A stretch of DNA of 64,000 bases from Bombyx mori (GCF_030269925.1 NC_085107.1:17424001-17488000); one strand, 5' to 3'; numbered from the stretch's first letter, positions 10,395 through 21,167 are shown. Made by a program: numbers and translations. Notes: generated by a model from the sequence alone, not told the origin.

Positions 10395-11030
10395 TAGATA
10401 TCGGCGCGCTCGACGGGGAAGCGGAGCACCGCCCCACCGTGCCCGGTGCACATGACCGACCTGTCCTCGAGGTAGGACCCGATCAGCCGACGGAGATACG
10501 CAGGGACGCCGTGATACTCCAGCGCCCCTGCGATCACCGACCAGGGCAGGGTGTTGAACGCATTGGCGATGTCCAGGGACACCGCCAGTGCAACCCCGCC
10601 CCGGCCGACAGCCTCATCAGAGAGGGCGCCCACGCGCATCATCGCGTCGATGGTCGAGCGGCCCTCCCTGAATCCGAACTGCTCCGTTGACAGATCGGGA
10701 CCCACCCCCGCCAAGTGCTGGACGATGCGGGCGGCCACCACTCGCTCGAGCAGTTTTCCCACCTCGTCCAGCAACACGATTGGACGGTACCCCGCAGGTG
10801 AGTCTGCAGGGCGTCCCTCCTTCCTCAGCAAAACAAGTCTGCCCGCCTTCCACTGTTTCGGAAACCGTCCCGACTCGAGGCAGGCTTCAAAGAGCCGGTC
10901 CCCAAGGGCACCGAAGGCCAAATCCCAGACCCGACCATGAACAGCGTCAGGGCCGGGGGCCGCGTCCTTCCTCCGCATCCTCGACACGGCCGCACGAATC
11001 TCCTCCTCCGAGATGCTCGGAGGGACAAAT
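10395..11030 (-). pseudogene. R1-clade non-LTR reverse transcriptase fragment
   Basis: The 197-codon minus-strand frame covers RT motifs 0 to 4. It reads KDAAPGPDAVHG, then GRLVLLRKEG and AGYRPIVLLDEVGKLLERVV, then STEQFGFREGRSTIDAM, then AVSLDIANAFNTLPW (the first catalytic aspartate box). It stops before the YADD box, so it lacks the catalytic pair and is dead. The frame extends upstream without a start (SISEEEIRAAV). GC content is far above the flanks. No A-tail or target duplication is visible, so both ends look cut. The insect R1/TRAS/SART clade is the best fit. Confidence 0.85.
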
Positions 11031-12637
11031 TGTTTATAAACTTTAACTTGTTTTTATTCTATTTTTTCTAAAATATTTTTCTTCTCTATTATGAGTGATA
11101 TTTTAAATTAAATTAAAGTTTAGTAGGCTTAAATGTAGGATTACAGTCTACTTGCTTGAAATATGATGTTGATACAAGATTTTTAAATAATTACATCAAT
11201 CTTAACCATGAATGAACAAATGTTATAAATGATGTAAATAGCAAATGTTTCTGTGCTTTGTCCTCTATGTTTATACCTGATTTTTCTAAGTTGAAAATCA
11301 AATAAGATCTTGGTATTTTCTATAGAGTTATACCTCGTTTGAGTTTGCGCGGAAAGTATTGATTGTTATGTTGATAAGCTAGTGACAGGGTAGCTGGCCA
11401 GATCAAACATGGAGAACGCTGACCTGACCTGTATATCACTTTTCGAAAATGCGGGGAAAGTTTAAGAACTTGCCTAAATTGCCTAACTCTTAATAAGTCG
11501 CTCTAAATGCGTTCACCGTTTAGATTATTTCATGCAATCGAACAAAGAAAATTACAAAGAAACAATCAATTATTAGGAATCCTGTCCTTAACTAACCAGC
11601 GGCTTGACTGTGCCTCTGGCAATACTGATGTCCATGAGCGATGGTGTTTCACCATCAAGCGAGACTTTAAGTCGTCTTGCCTACAATAGTACTAAACAGA
11701 AAAAAAAACAGTTCCCTTAAAATATCTACTTTGCTGTCCGTTTTGTATTTCATAGACCTTGAGACACCTTTTCTTAGGAACGGCTAGAGGTATTAGAATG
11801 GTATGTAATTAGTAACATAATTAAGGAAGGAAAATTTCAGTAAGTACCTAGTATAATTGATTGCTCGAAAATTTTATATTTTTTTGAAAAATCATATCTT
11901 AGATTTCCTGTAGGTAAAATGCTGACCTTTATGAACCTTTACGACCTTATGAATATTTAAAAGAATAGAAGATAAACAAGCAAACAAAGGGGAATGCCTA
12001 CTCTCCAGTGTGCTGGGCCCAAGATGGACATTAAATATTACTATAAAAATGGACTGTTTCAAATTCTTAAATGTATTGGATATCTAAAAAATGTATTGAA
12101 ATTGACGCCACTATTATAAAAATATAATAAAAATAACAATTCGTTTTGAGGTTAATTTTTTATATAAATAAGTGTTAATTCTGAGATACTTCAAGAACTG
12201 TTCTTTTCTTAATGTTTAATTTATTAATTATGATAAGAGAGATGTACCTAATGTATTTTTATCCAATTGTAGTTAGGGTATAAAAACACATGCTTCTTTA
12301 AATATCTATATTTTCTTCATCTTCATACACAATTAGTAAATCATCTAAAAATAGCACAGGAGGGTATATACACGGTTTTGAATCTCGGTCAGGTTAAAAC
12401 CACAATTCACCCAATGTTTTTCAGTCGTAGTATGAAACGTTATTGATCGGTATCCTTAATCGAATGTAGCTGCGATCCTTTACTCCTGAGCCAAAGTCGT
12501 CGTTGAAAGGAGGATAAAATCCATAAAACAAAGCCAGTAAAATAAATCGAAGAAAAATCTATCTATCTATCTCTTAGGTTTATTGCGTTTCCTTTTAGAT
12601 TTCGCCAATGTCAAGTGGGAAGAAAAATCAAAACATA
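11031..12637. other. AT-rich DNA without a recognised gene
   Basis: No convincing coding sequence. The segments 9850-9990 and 11330-11470 share scattered wording (gcgcggaaag, gctaacctg/gctgacctg, tctcgaaaa/tttcgaaaa) and may be old copies of one repeat. A short (ATCT)n run lies at 12556-12575. Confidence 0.4.
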
Positions 12638-12895
12638 TCGACGCTTGAAAGGCAAACGTGACTAAGCGACAATGCGTGAAATTTACAGTAGACTAATTTA
12701 AAGTTGAAATACCTGAAAACAAAATCTATTTTAACGAATCTAGCTGTAGTAGAATCTAGCTAGTAGCTGTAGGATTGAAATTATTTTAATAGACCTAGAA
12801 ATATATTTTTTTTGCGCATCGAATATGGTTATTGCCTATCATTAATGTACAAAGCAGTTATTGTCGCTTAGTCATGTTTGCCTTTCAAGCGTCGA
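12638..12895. mobile_element. 258-bp TA-flanked MITE
   Basis: Long terminal inverted repeats (about 36 bp, beginning tcgacgcttgaaaggcaaac) face each other at the two ends with one or two mismatches. The dinucleotide TA lies at 12636-12637 and 12896-12897 as the target duplication. It has no coding capacity. It fits a non-autonomous Tc1/mariner-type element. Confidence 0.8.
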
Positions 12896-12929
12896 TATCC
12901 ATTTTGAACGTAAGCACAAGCACCAAGCA

Positions 12930-13372
12930 TAGATTATACACTTAATATAGCACCAAGTGAAGTGTCAGTCACTCAGTCAGTAATTTTTTTTAAAGAAATT
13001 TTATGACCTGTAACTAATACCTTTAAGTCAAGTCTTATTTTAATTTGTATTCTTAATTTTATGAAAAAGGATAACATGAAATGAAATGAAGATGATTAAT
13101 TTGAGACATTAATCAACTGGGTTGAAATTAAATGAAATGATATGAGATGATATGAGATGAAATATAATCTCAGTAAAATGGTGGTTATTTACTAAGATTT
13201 TTTCAGTGGACTTTTTGGAGGATCCCGAGAAGTTATGTCCAGCGACTTTGTTTCATTTTCCCACAATTGTGCCCTTTCACAGATATTAAACAGTTAATAA
13301 ACCACCGTTATTACACATTTAAACCTGAAGAAGCACTAAATAGATAAAATAAATCAAATCACACAACTTCAT
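12930..13372. repeat. Interspersed repeat, copy 1 (inverted relative to 20610-21080)
   Basis: It shares long blocks with the reverse complement of 20610-21080, including ctcagtaaaatggtggt, ttcagtggacttttt, gtttcattttcccaca and ttaataaaccaccgtt. It contains degenerate aaatgaaatgat simple repeats. I do not recognise its class and see no terminal repeats. Confidence 0.65.
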
Positions 13373-13393
13373 TCCGTCAGTATCAGTAGACTG

Positions 13394-13986
13394 TGGTAGT
13401 TTTCCAATTACAGAGCATAATGCGACTCAGTGACGCACAATGCCGAATTATGCTGAAGCTTAATTGGAACGTGAATTAGTTTTCAAATGCATCAGCAGAG
13501 TGCGCTAAGTTAGCACAGTTTTAATTAACATTGATTATTTCTAAGAAACTACGACGAAACGAAAGCCTTACAATTTTTTTCAACATAAAATTATTATTTA
13601 ATGTTGAAAAAAATTGTTATATTTTGTAATTATAATATTTTACTAACGATAATATAAACAAAATTTCGATCAATGCTAGCTTAAAGAAAAAACACTTGTC
13701 AATTTTCTGTCACTGAGTCGGTATCGATTGCGAGTATCACGCGAGAACATTACTTTTGAGAGTGCTCGATTGTGCGAAGCGTTGCTGTAGTTGAAACATT
13801 CAACGTTGAGCATTATGCCGCATAATGCGCTCTTGTGCTGTAATTGGAAAACTACCGGTATCGATTGCGAATATCACGCGAGAGCAGTACTTTTGAGAGT
13901 GCTCGATTGTGCGAAGCGTTGCTGTAGTTGGAACATTCAACGTTGAGCATTATGCCGCATAATGCGCTGTAATTGGAAAACTACCA
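13394..13986. mobile_element. 593-bp MITE with duplicated right end
   Basis: Perfect 20-bp terminal inverted repeats (tggtagttttccaattacag) at 13394-13413 and 13967-13986, continuing imperfectly through cgcataatgcg. The right terminal portion is present twice in tandem: 13719-13856 and 13857-13985 share tatcgattgcgaatatcacg, gagtgctcgattgtgcgaag and the terminal repeat itself. A central palindrome (caatttttttcaacat with its complement, about 13571-13616) could form a hairpin. No clear target duplication and no coding capacity. Confidence 0.75.
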
Positions 13987-14362
13987 TAATGTGTAAGTAC
14001 TGTATGCCATGCAGTACGCGTAATATATCACGACCGCGCACCGTACTGTAGCAGTACCTATTACCCGGCAAAATTTAGCATGTCACACAACACTAAACAT
14101 GACGTTCATATCCAAAGAACATGTTATAAAAAGGTCGGTTCATATCTAGAGGTCCGTTGTCCGTTGCGTTGTGATTTAAGTACTGTAATATTGTATATGT
14201 TAAAAAAATGTGGCAACTATGTACTATTCTTAAGTTGAAACTAAAAATGTTAACATTAATTAATTTTATTAAGTTTTTACGTTTTACTAATTCTAGGTTC
14301 CACTCTATTAAAAACTATATCTAATAAATGAATAAAAATAATAATTATTAAGGTAAAGCTAC

Positions 14363-14620
14363 TTATAAATAGAAAATCTGCGTTAGCTCACCGCCGGTTG
14401 GCAGAGTTCCCAGAAGGCTGGCAGCATTTCCATGCTGGATAGCAATGCTAATTCTTTGTGCAAAATACGTACCGGACTTTGGGTCTCCCGAGGCCTCAAA
14501 AATATATTTTTTAAGGTCCTTAAAAAAGCTTTTAGCAGATGGGCCCCAGGAGCTCAAAGTTTCCACCCCAAATGGAACAAAAATGAAATCTTTGGAGAGA
14601 TTTTCATATTTCCGAATTTC
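14363..14620 (-). pseudogene. C-terminal tail of an animal LINE-like polyprotein
   Basis: The minus-strand frame contains FIFVPFGVETLSSWGPSAK, then GDPKSGTYFAQRISIAIQ, then GNAASLLGTLP. I recognise this as a conserved domain found after the reverse transcriptase in some animal retroelement proteins. No RT precedes it. It is joined in frame at about 14620 to a transposase fragment (14621-15010), giving a 97-codon frame at 14363-14656 that is an accidental chimera. Confidence 0.6.
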
Positions 14621-15012
14621 GTCTTTCAGAACGTCAGTTGTTTGTGGTTTGTTCACCTAAACCCACTCTTTCAAATGGCCTCAGAGAAAATAATCCAGCG
14701 GCGATAAGCCACATGAACGAGGTGGCCAATTGACATCGCCAAATCGAGAAATTACGCGACCGGGAAGTTTCTCATACAATAAATGAATTGTTTGGCCGGC
14801 TGTGTGACTTGTCGCCGTCTTGTTGGAACCAAAGGTCACTAATGTCAACATTAGCCATTTGTGGCTACAAAAAATTGGTTATCATGGTTTGGTAGCGCAA
14901 AGAATTCACGGTGACGGCGTTTCCTTGCTCATTTTCGAAAAAATACGGGCCGATGATTCCGCCCGACCACAAACCTCACCATACGGTCAGTTTCTTTGGA
15001 TATAATGGTTTT
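14621..15012 (-). pseudogene. Tc1/mariner-superfamily transposase fragment
   Basis: Minus-strand translation with frame breaks gives KLTVWCGLWSGGIIGPYFFE, then DISDLWFQQDGDKSH (second catalytic aspartate), then WPPRSCGLSPLDYFL (third catalytic site), then KPQTTDVLKDEIRK. This is the usual order of the catalytic half of mariner-like transposases of the 'FQQDGA' type. Stop codons interrupt it, and the N-terminal DNA-binding part is missing because the fragment abuts Gypsy integrase at about 15040. It is dead. Confidence 0.7.
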
Positions 15013-15039
15013 TCGAGGAGTGTTTGGGTAAAGGGTAAA

Positions 15040-15480
15040 AAATTCCTGTACTTCAGCAGAAAGAAATGCTGTTCCGCGATCTGAATGAACGTAAGAAGGC
15101 ATGCCAAATATCATAAACAAGTTGCTAAGATGTTTAATCACTGTTTTCGAGCTTACATCTGAGCATGGGAATGCAAACGGGAAACGTGAAAATTCGTCAA
15201 TCACGGTAAGTATGAATTTGTTGTTATTATTTGTTGGAACTGGTCCTTTAAAATCTATGCTAAGGCGTTCAAAAGCAGCCGTCGCTTTAACAAGTTTCCT
15301 CTGGTCATCAAAGGTATTTCGGAAGAATCTAGGTTTTATTTCAGAGCAGGTTCGACATGATTTTGTCATTGTTCTGACTTCTTCAATAGAATAGGGAAGG
15401 TTTTTAGAGCGAACTCAGTGAAACATTCTTGTTACCCCTGGATGACAAAGAGCCTCATGCAGCGAGAAAAGTTTTGCAGT
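15040..15480 (-). pseudogene. Gypsy integrase, 3'-truncated
   Basis: The HHCC zinc region is split by a frameshift near 15400 (EALCHPGVTRMFH before it, SCRTCSEIKPRFF after). The catalytic core shows LSIDFKGPVPT (first aspartate), TVIDEFSRFPFAFP and YVHSDRGTAFLSAEVQEFF (second aspartate). The third catalytic residue (E) and the C-terminal domain are missing. The frame then runs on into transposase-derived sequence. Confidence 0.85.
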
Positions 15481-15855
15481 ACGTGTTTCTACAGTGGCAC
15501 AAACTCGGGATAGTGCATCAGCAGCATAGTTCTCTTTCCCCGGTCTGTATATAATATCGTATTTGAAAGCAGCAAGTTCCAGTCGCGATCTTTGAATATT
15601 TTCATTCTTTATCTTATTTGAATGTTTCATATTAAACATAAAAGAAACCGAGCGTTGGTCAGTTACCAACTTAAAGTGTCTACCAATAAGGAAATGTCTC
15701 CATTTCTTCAATAATTCCACAATGGCGTACGCTTCTTTTTCAATGGCGAAATGGTTTTGTTCCCTTGAATTTAACGTTCTTGAGAAAAACGCCACTGGTC
15801 TAGAATTTTGCGTAAGTACTGCTGCAATGGAATGATCGGAAACGTCAGTTTCCAC
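15480..15855 (-). pseudogene. Gypsy RNase H domain
   Basis: Minus-strand frame with VETDVSDHSIAAVLTQ (TDAS-like first box), RPVAFFSRTLNSREQNH, FAIEKEAYAIVELLKKWRH, LVTDQRSVSFMF and YRPGKENYAADALSR. These are the expected successive boxes of a Gypsy RNase H. The link to RT is interrupted by the P-like insertion exactly at the phrase encoding VET. The N-terminal 14 residues of the open frame belong to the inserted element. Confidence 0.88.
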
Positions 15856-16442
15856 CATCGATATATTACCACTAGATAACGCATCACATACAAAAACCAA
15901 ACACAAAAATGGCATCGACTAACTGATCTGACTACACCATCAAGTGGAGAAAAACGATGTATAATATAATAATTGTAACCTAAACTATGCCTTTTCCCCA
16001 AGCAATAAAGTGCAGTTTAGATTATTTTAACATTCACTTACGACTTTACGCCATAAATGACAGAAAAAGATAGTTTTTTACAATAACTTTTATTCCAAAT
16101 TTAACCTTATCCCCTTAAAAATATAGCAAAAATTTACACGCATAGCATTTTACTTACGCCCTTTTAAACTTACAATATTAAGACTTTACTGCTCCGAACA
16201 GAGTATTACGGAGTCGCACTTTATACTTTTTTTGTAAGAATATTTTGAGTAATTTATTTTTTATTATGTTTTTTTAATTCATATTCATTCAATTTTTTCA
16301 ATTTTTTCAATTTAATTCCATATGATTAACAACAAATATTGTATAACTATAGATAATTATACCTGAGTTAGCTATATTGTACCTTGCACATCGGTGGGGA
16401 AAATAGATAAGAGCTTTTTAAATCACAAAAACATAATCCCCA

Positions 16443-16625
16443 TCAAATTGTTTTATTTATTAAATACATGTCAGATTCGGTAAAATGGTCTGCACAAACC
16501 ACACTGGAGCAATTAGGTTTGAAATAATTGTTGCTTCTTTTTTCTTTTATTACTCTGTTATTAAATCTGTAAAAATGTAAAAACAAATTCCAGTTTACAG
16601 ATTTCACTTCGCCGTCCATTGTACA
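16443..16625 (-). pseudogene. THAP zinc-finger exon remnant of the P-like element
   Basis: The reading frame contains VKSVNWNLFLHFYRF and then FKPNCSSVVCADHFTESDMY, matching the second half of a THAP domain (conserved P, then S-x-V-C-x-x-H-F). THAP domains form the DNA-binding end of P-element transposases. The frame stops soon afterwards, and upstream it runs into the SINE. I infer one exon of a former transposase gene. Confidence 0.65.
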
Positions 16626-17075
16626 GACGTCTGTTGCATTCGTATCTGATCTAGCGATACACGGGGTGTTCGAATCCCAGGCGGGTACCAATTTTTCTAA
16701 TGAAATACGTACTTAACAAATGTTCACAATTGACTTCCACGGTGAACGAATAACATCGTGTAATAAAAATCAAACCCGCAAAATAATTTGCATAATTACT
16801 GGTTGTAGGACCTCTTGTGGGTCCGCACGAGTAGGTACCACCACCCCGCCTATTTCTGCCGTGAAGCAGTAATGCATTTCGGTTTGAAGGGTGGGGCAGC
16901 CGTTGTAACTATACTTGAGACCTTAGAAGTTATATCTCAAGGTGGGTGGCGCAAATGCGCAAATGGCAACGTAAATACGCTGTAGATGTCTATGGGCTCC
17001 AGTATAACCACTTAGCTCCAGGTGGGCTGTGAGCTCGTCCACCCATCTAAGCAATAAAAAATAATAAAAAAATAA
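16615..17075 (+). mobile_element. Bm1 SINE inside the P-like element
   Basis: Near full-length. The tRNA-related head is degraded (box B gtgttcgaatccc at 16668-16680). The body has tctgccgtgaagcagtaatg and tgaagggtggggcagccgtt. The 3' end has ccaggtgggctgtgagctcg, followed by aagcaataaaaaataataaa. It must be younger than the P-like insertion. Confidence 0.85.
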
Positions 17076-17473
17076 ATTATTATGTGACTCCACTACACTT
17101 GTTCTGAAATAGCCCTATTTCATCCTTGTCTTGCATGTAACCGTTATTATGTGTGCGAAAGAAATAACTGCGAAGCAAAATAATAGGATTTAATTTCTTG
17201 AAGTACTAATTTGGTAAGAATAACTGATTTATTTCAAATATTTATCACTATCTGTTAATAAAAATTATAAAACTTACCAAAAATACTAAATTTCATGTTG
17301 TTTTCTCTTTATAAACGTGTTTTTTACATCTTTTTACAGCGCATTTTAGGATCGTTCCACTCGACGGTCGGCGTGACACTGACGGCAAAACAGTGCTTAA
17401 TATGAATCTAAGCACAGTTTTGTTTGGTTACTTTTGACGCCTTTACGCGGGATCTAGTGGTAATATATCGATG

Positions 17474-18220
17474 GTTTCCACTGTAAAAGGTTTATTTTCA
17501 TCAATTGCATGTATAGAAGACTTTGCGATATCATTTTTCAAGCCTTCGAAACATTTAATTTGCTCGCTTGTGAGTGGAAAAATCGTCGTATTAGCAAGTG
17601 AGTGGATCCGTTCAGAAAATTTTGAAATCTACTTAGAATAATGTGCGAACATGCCGAGTGTCCTTCTTAAGGTCGGTAAATCGCTTGGTGGAGGTAAATT
17701 AATCAGTGGCTTGAGTCGCTCATTGTCAGGTTTAATTATGTGGTTTTGAATATTATAGCCTAGAATATTAATTGACTTTTGAGAAAATTTGCATTTTTGT
17801 ATACTCAGTGTTAAACTGTATTTCTTTGCGGCATTCATAAAACTTTCTAAGTTATGATCGTGTTCTTCAAGAGTACGGCCAGAAATAGTTATATCATCAA
17901 GATACGCATATGTGTTTTGAAGCTTCTCTTTTCTTATAATCCAATCGATTATTCGTTGGAAGCTCGTAACACCATTTGTTACTCTAAAAGGAATACGCCT
18001 AAACTGGTACGAATTTCCCAGTGCCTCAAAAGCGCTAAATTTCCTTTCTTTGGGTAGTATAGGTACTTGATGGTACGCGTTTATCAGGTCTATTAGGCTG
18101 AAAAATGTATTCTTTGCCACTTTCGAAACTAGGTCCTCAATGTTTGGTAAAGGGTACGCGTCGAGTTCTGTGTAACGATTAATTGTCTGAGAGTAATCAA
18201 TTACAAGGCGTTTTTTTATG
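17474..18220 (-). pseudogene. Gypsy reverse transcriptase
   Basis: Minus-strand text includes VIDYSQTINRYTELDAYPLP (with a frame break near 18215), FFSLIDLINAYHQVPI (first catalytic aspartate box), FRRIPFRVTNGVTSFQRIID, then TYAYLDDITISG (YLDD catalytic box) and LGYNIQNHIIKPD. The in-frame stop near 17638 replaces a codon in the connection phrase YSK. Downstream text (ISKFSERIHSLANTT) continues to the P-like insertion. All core RT motifs are still visible, but the frame is broken. Confidence 0.88.
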
Positions 18221-19060
18221 AGTTTCGCTTTTTGTTATTAGTACTTGGGCCCTCCACGGTGATTTACTTTCTTCAATCACGCCCTCTGCTATAAGGTTTC
18301 TGGTTTTTTCTTCTTTAATAAATTCACTTTCCTCTTTGTTGTGCCTTCGAGACTTTATTGCAATAGGTTTGCAGTTGGGAGATACATTCGCAAAAAACGG
18401 TACAGCTGGTACTGATGCTTCAGCTAGGTTACATACTTGAAGTGGATGTTTTGGCCCACCGAAAGAAAACTCTAGCGATGAATGTTCTTTGAGGACGTTA
18501 TGGCCGATAATTATATCAGCACAAAGATTTTTCACGCTATGAAGATTCACATTATCATATCTATGATTTCCGATTTTCAGGGTTTGCCAAGTTTGACCTT
18601 CTACTTGTGAATTATAATTAAGAGAGACCATAGAAATAGTCTGATTGCAGGATTTTCTTTTTAACCCGCATAGTCTTGCAAAGTTGTCATTTATAAAACT
18701 GATGGAGCTGCCGGTGTCGAGAAGTGCTTCTGCTCTTATTCCTCGAATATAAGCGGGTACAGTAGCTTTACGTAATGAAGAAGGTGACGCTGCTGTGATA
18801 CAAGCGGAAAGATCTTCAGTACCTACTACCACAGAATTTGTAGATTTAGAAGAGCTTCTACAAACAGTGGCAAAGTGCCCTTTCTTGTTGCAGAGCTGAC
18901 AAGTCTTTTCAAATGCAGGGCAGTTCTTACGAGGATGTATTTGACCCCCACAAAAGAAACATTTTTGTCGCCGAGGATTATTAACAGAAGAGCAGGTCTC
19001 GTTGTGCAGAGCTTGTGATTTCGAAGAGACTAACGTTGGTTCTGGTTGGAGCAACAGCAT
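18197..19060 (-). pseudogene. Gypsy nucleocapsid zinc knuckles and aspartic protease
   Basis: Two CCHC knuckles, CFFCGGQIHPRKNC and CQLCNKKGHFATVC, both fit C-x2-C-x4-H-x4-C. The protease follows, with AEALLDTGSSISFIND (the DTGS active site) and ADIIIGHNVLKEH. The frame ends soon after the RT leader SPWRAQVLITKSE because of a frameshift. Its N-terminus overlaps the gag frame 18981-19337, showing another shift near 19000. Confidence 0.88.
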
Positions 19061-19373
19061 TTAAAGAGACAGTATTGAAGTTTTGAGAGTTGATCTCTGC
19101 AGTTTCTAGAGAGAGTGCTTGGTTGTAAGCTTGATCAAGTGTTAGAGTTAAGTTTTCTAAAAGCCTTTGTCTGATTTTATGCGATGATATACCGGATATG
19201 AAAGCATCATGTACGCTATCGTTTTTGTTTGTTTCTGCATCAACAGCCACAAAATCACAATATTTAGAAAGTAGTTTCAAAGCATGTAAATATGTGTCAA
19301 TACTTTCTTCTGGTCGTTGTTTTCTTGTTGCTAACATGTGTCTAGCAAAAATCAGATTTTTTTGTTTTACATA
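18981..19373 (-). pseudogene. Gypsy gag, downstream part
   Basis: The frame contains RPEESIDTYLHALKLLSKYC and FISGISSHKIRQRLLENLTL, the retrotransposon gag (capsid) wording of K02A2.6-like Gypsy elements. It runs into the zinc-knuckle frame after a shift near 19000. Upstream it is separated from the rest of gag by the 259-bp MITE. Confidence 0.8.
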
Positions 19374-19632
19374 CTCGATGCCTCCAATGAAAACTACTCT
19401 AACTCAAAATTTTGAAATTGTCGTTTTTCACGCAAATCGCTTCACTAGGTTAAAAGTATTACAATTAATGATTATTGGTGGGGTTCGAAGCAAGAGTAAA
19501 TCAGCTAGTTACACAAAAAAACCATAAATATATCTGCAATAATACAGATTTTAACAACTTTTTTCGTTTAAACGCTCCTCCTGTAAATCTACGAATTTGG
19601 AGTTAGCGTAGTGTTCATTGGAGGCATCGGAT
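19374..19632. mobile_element. 259-bp TA-flanked MITE in Gypsy gag
   Basis: The inverted ends share cgatgcctccaatga and continue imperfectly for about 30 bp. They are flanked by TA at 19372-19373 and 19633-19634. The gag text on both sides joins in phase if one TA is removed. The AT-rich interior has no coding capacity. Tc1/mariner-type by its TA duplication. Confidence 0.75.
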
Positions 19633-19917
19633 TACAGTTTTTGCAGTATTGTGATCGCTTCTTCGTAGTTCGTAGCTTCGCTTATATATGTGTAGATATT
19701 TGGTGATATATGGTTTACCAAAAGTTGAAACTTTATGCTGTCCCATTTTTCTGGCGGAGGAACCAACTGTGCATCTGTTTCTGGAGCGGTCGGCTTCTGC
19801 ACGAAAATGAAGTTTTCGAAAGTTTTCGAAAGTTTTACGCCAGTGTATCCAAGCTCTCGTACTAGAGCTATCTGACGGGTCGATATCAAACCTTTCAGGG
19901 CGGAGATATCTATCCAT
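19615..19917 (-). pseudogene. Gypsy gag, N-terminal part
   Basis: It starts MDRYLRPERFDIDPSDSSST and then shifts frame at a small tandem duplication (gaaagttttc repeated, 19816-19836). The continuation lies in the next frame with PPPEKWDSIKFQLLVNHISP and YEEAITILQKL. Nothing resembling an LTR or a primer-binding site could be fixed between 19918 and 20500. Confidence 0.8.
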
Positions 19918-20609
19918 TTTTTTATTTATTTAGCTTATTAAATTGTAATAAGAGAAAACCTTTACTGAATATAAGGTTTTAATAAGCTAAAATTAACAGT
20001 AAAATTTGCTTTGATTACATTAGATACATTGACAAATAACTAATAAAACAGATTGACAATGACGTCAACTTATGGCTGATAATTTCAACTAAGAAGCTTA
20101 CATCAGTTAGTCACCGTGGAAGCTTCTAGCAGTTCTCGAATGTTCTTGACACATTCTTCAGCTTATTTTTAACTGTTGCCCGGGTTAAAGTTACCCATAT
20201 TAGCACAAATATTCACACAACGAATTAAAATCAAGACAAGCACGTATACAACTATATAGATTATATAGATTTTTTATGAAACTACATCTGCAACATTTAC
20301 TTATTATAAAAAGTACAAACTTACCTTTGAAACTTTTGAGTACGAATATAAAAAACTTTGCAGCGATGTTTCATTTGTCACACCCCTACCATTTCACAAT
20401 CGAACTCAAGAAAGAAAAATTTTGCTGACAAATATCAAATTTTGGCGCGCTTTCTTCGTTCAATAATAAACCTCTTAATTAAAAATTTCAAAGTCTATAG
20501 TAAAATGAATCTAGTTTGGAAATAAAACAATAGATATGTAAAAAGTGAGTAAGTGGGCTCATGTTACACGGAAAGCTTAAGTTACCCAGGACGTTTCTCT
20601 GCCTTCGTA

Positions 20610-21080
20610 AGGACTTGTTGGCGGGAATGCGAGGAGTGAAGTTGTGTGATTTGTTTTATTTTGTTTAATTAGTGTTTATTCAGATTTAAATGTCTAAAAA
20701 CGGTGGTTTACTAACTGTTTAGTATCTGCGAAAGTGCACAAATGTGGGAAAATGAAACTAAGCCGCTGAACGTAAACTATTGGGATACTTTAAAAAGTCC
20801 ACTGAAAAAGTCTTAGTAAATGACCACCATTTTACTGAGATTATACTTCATCCCATATCATCTCATCTCATTTCATTTCGTTTTCATTTCATTTCATGCC
20901 ATGTTTCATATTAGTCAACTTCATTTCATTTCTATCATTATTCATTTATAAAAGCTATCATTAAAATTAAAATAAGACTTGACCCAAAGGTCTTAGTTAT
21001 CAGGTCATAAAAAGTCTTACAAAAAATCTTCCTTCATAATTTTGGACATATATTATGTGTCTAATGTCTATTCCATAGAT
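20610..21080. repeat. Interspersed repeat, copy 2, upstream of BAP18
   Basis: An inverted relative of 12930-13372. It occupies almost all the DNA just upstream of the BAP18 start codon at 21168. The BAP18 promoter or 5' UTR must therefore lie in or very near this repeat, unless an unseen non-coding exon exists further upstream. Confidence 0.6.
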
Positions 21081-21167
21081 TATACACTTAATATCTAATC
21101 TATGATTTTGGATTTTGGTTATATGTAGTTTGGCATTAAGCATTTTTTTGCAATAAATTATCAAAAA

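Larger units (their letters stand above)
15856..17473 (-). mobile_element. P-element-like transposon with THAP-domain remnants
   Basis: The ends are perfect 22-bp inverted repeats beginning catcgatatattaccacta. They are flanked by an exact 8-bp target duplication, gtttccac, at 15848-15855 and 17474-17481. P elements make 8-bp duplications and start with CA (family knowledge). On the minus strand two THAP-like pieces appear. The first, about 17285-17345, has CAVKRCKKH (the C-x4-C start) and lies about 130 bp from the terminus. The second, in 16470-16620, has FKPNCSSVVCADHFTESD, the typical C-x2-H-F end of a THAP finger. No GTPase-like or catalytic region remains in the 1.6 kb, so the copy is non-autonomous. 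A Bm1 SINE sits between the two THAP pieces. Confidence 0.8.
15040..19917 (-). mobile_element. Degenerate Gypsy-type LTR retrotransposon, truncated and nested
   Basis: On the minus strand the order is gag, two zinc knuckles, protease, RT, RNase H, integrase, which is the Ty3/Gypsy order. It is broken by frameshifts. A 259-bp MITE (19374-19632) and a 1.6-kb P-like transposon (15856-17473) lie inside it, and the integrase is cut at about 15040. I found no LTR at either end. Removing the two insertions at their target duplications would make the flanking coding text contiguous. The component domains are listed separately. Confidence 0.85.

Noticed and set aside
10358..11046. Plus-strand frames of 110-129 codons
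   Set aside because: Shadows of the R1-clade RT fragment on the minus strand, allowed by high GC.
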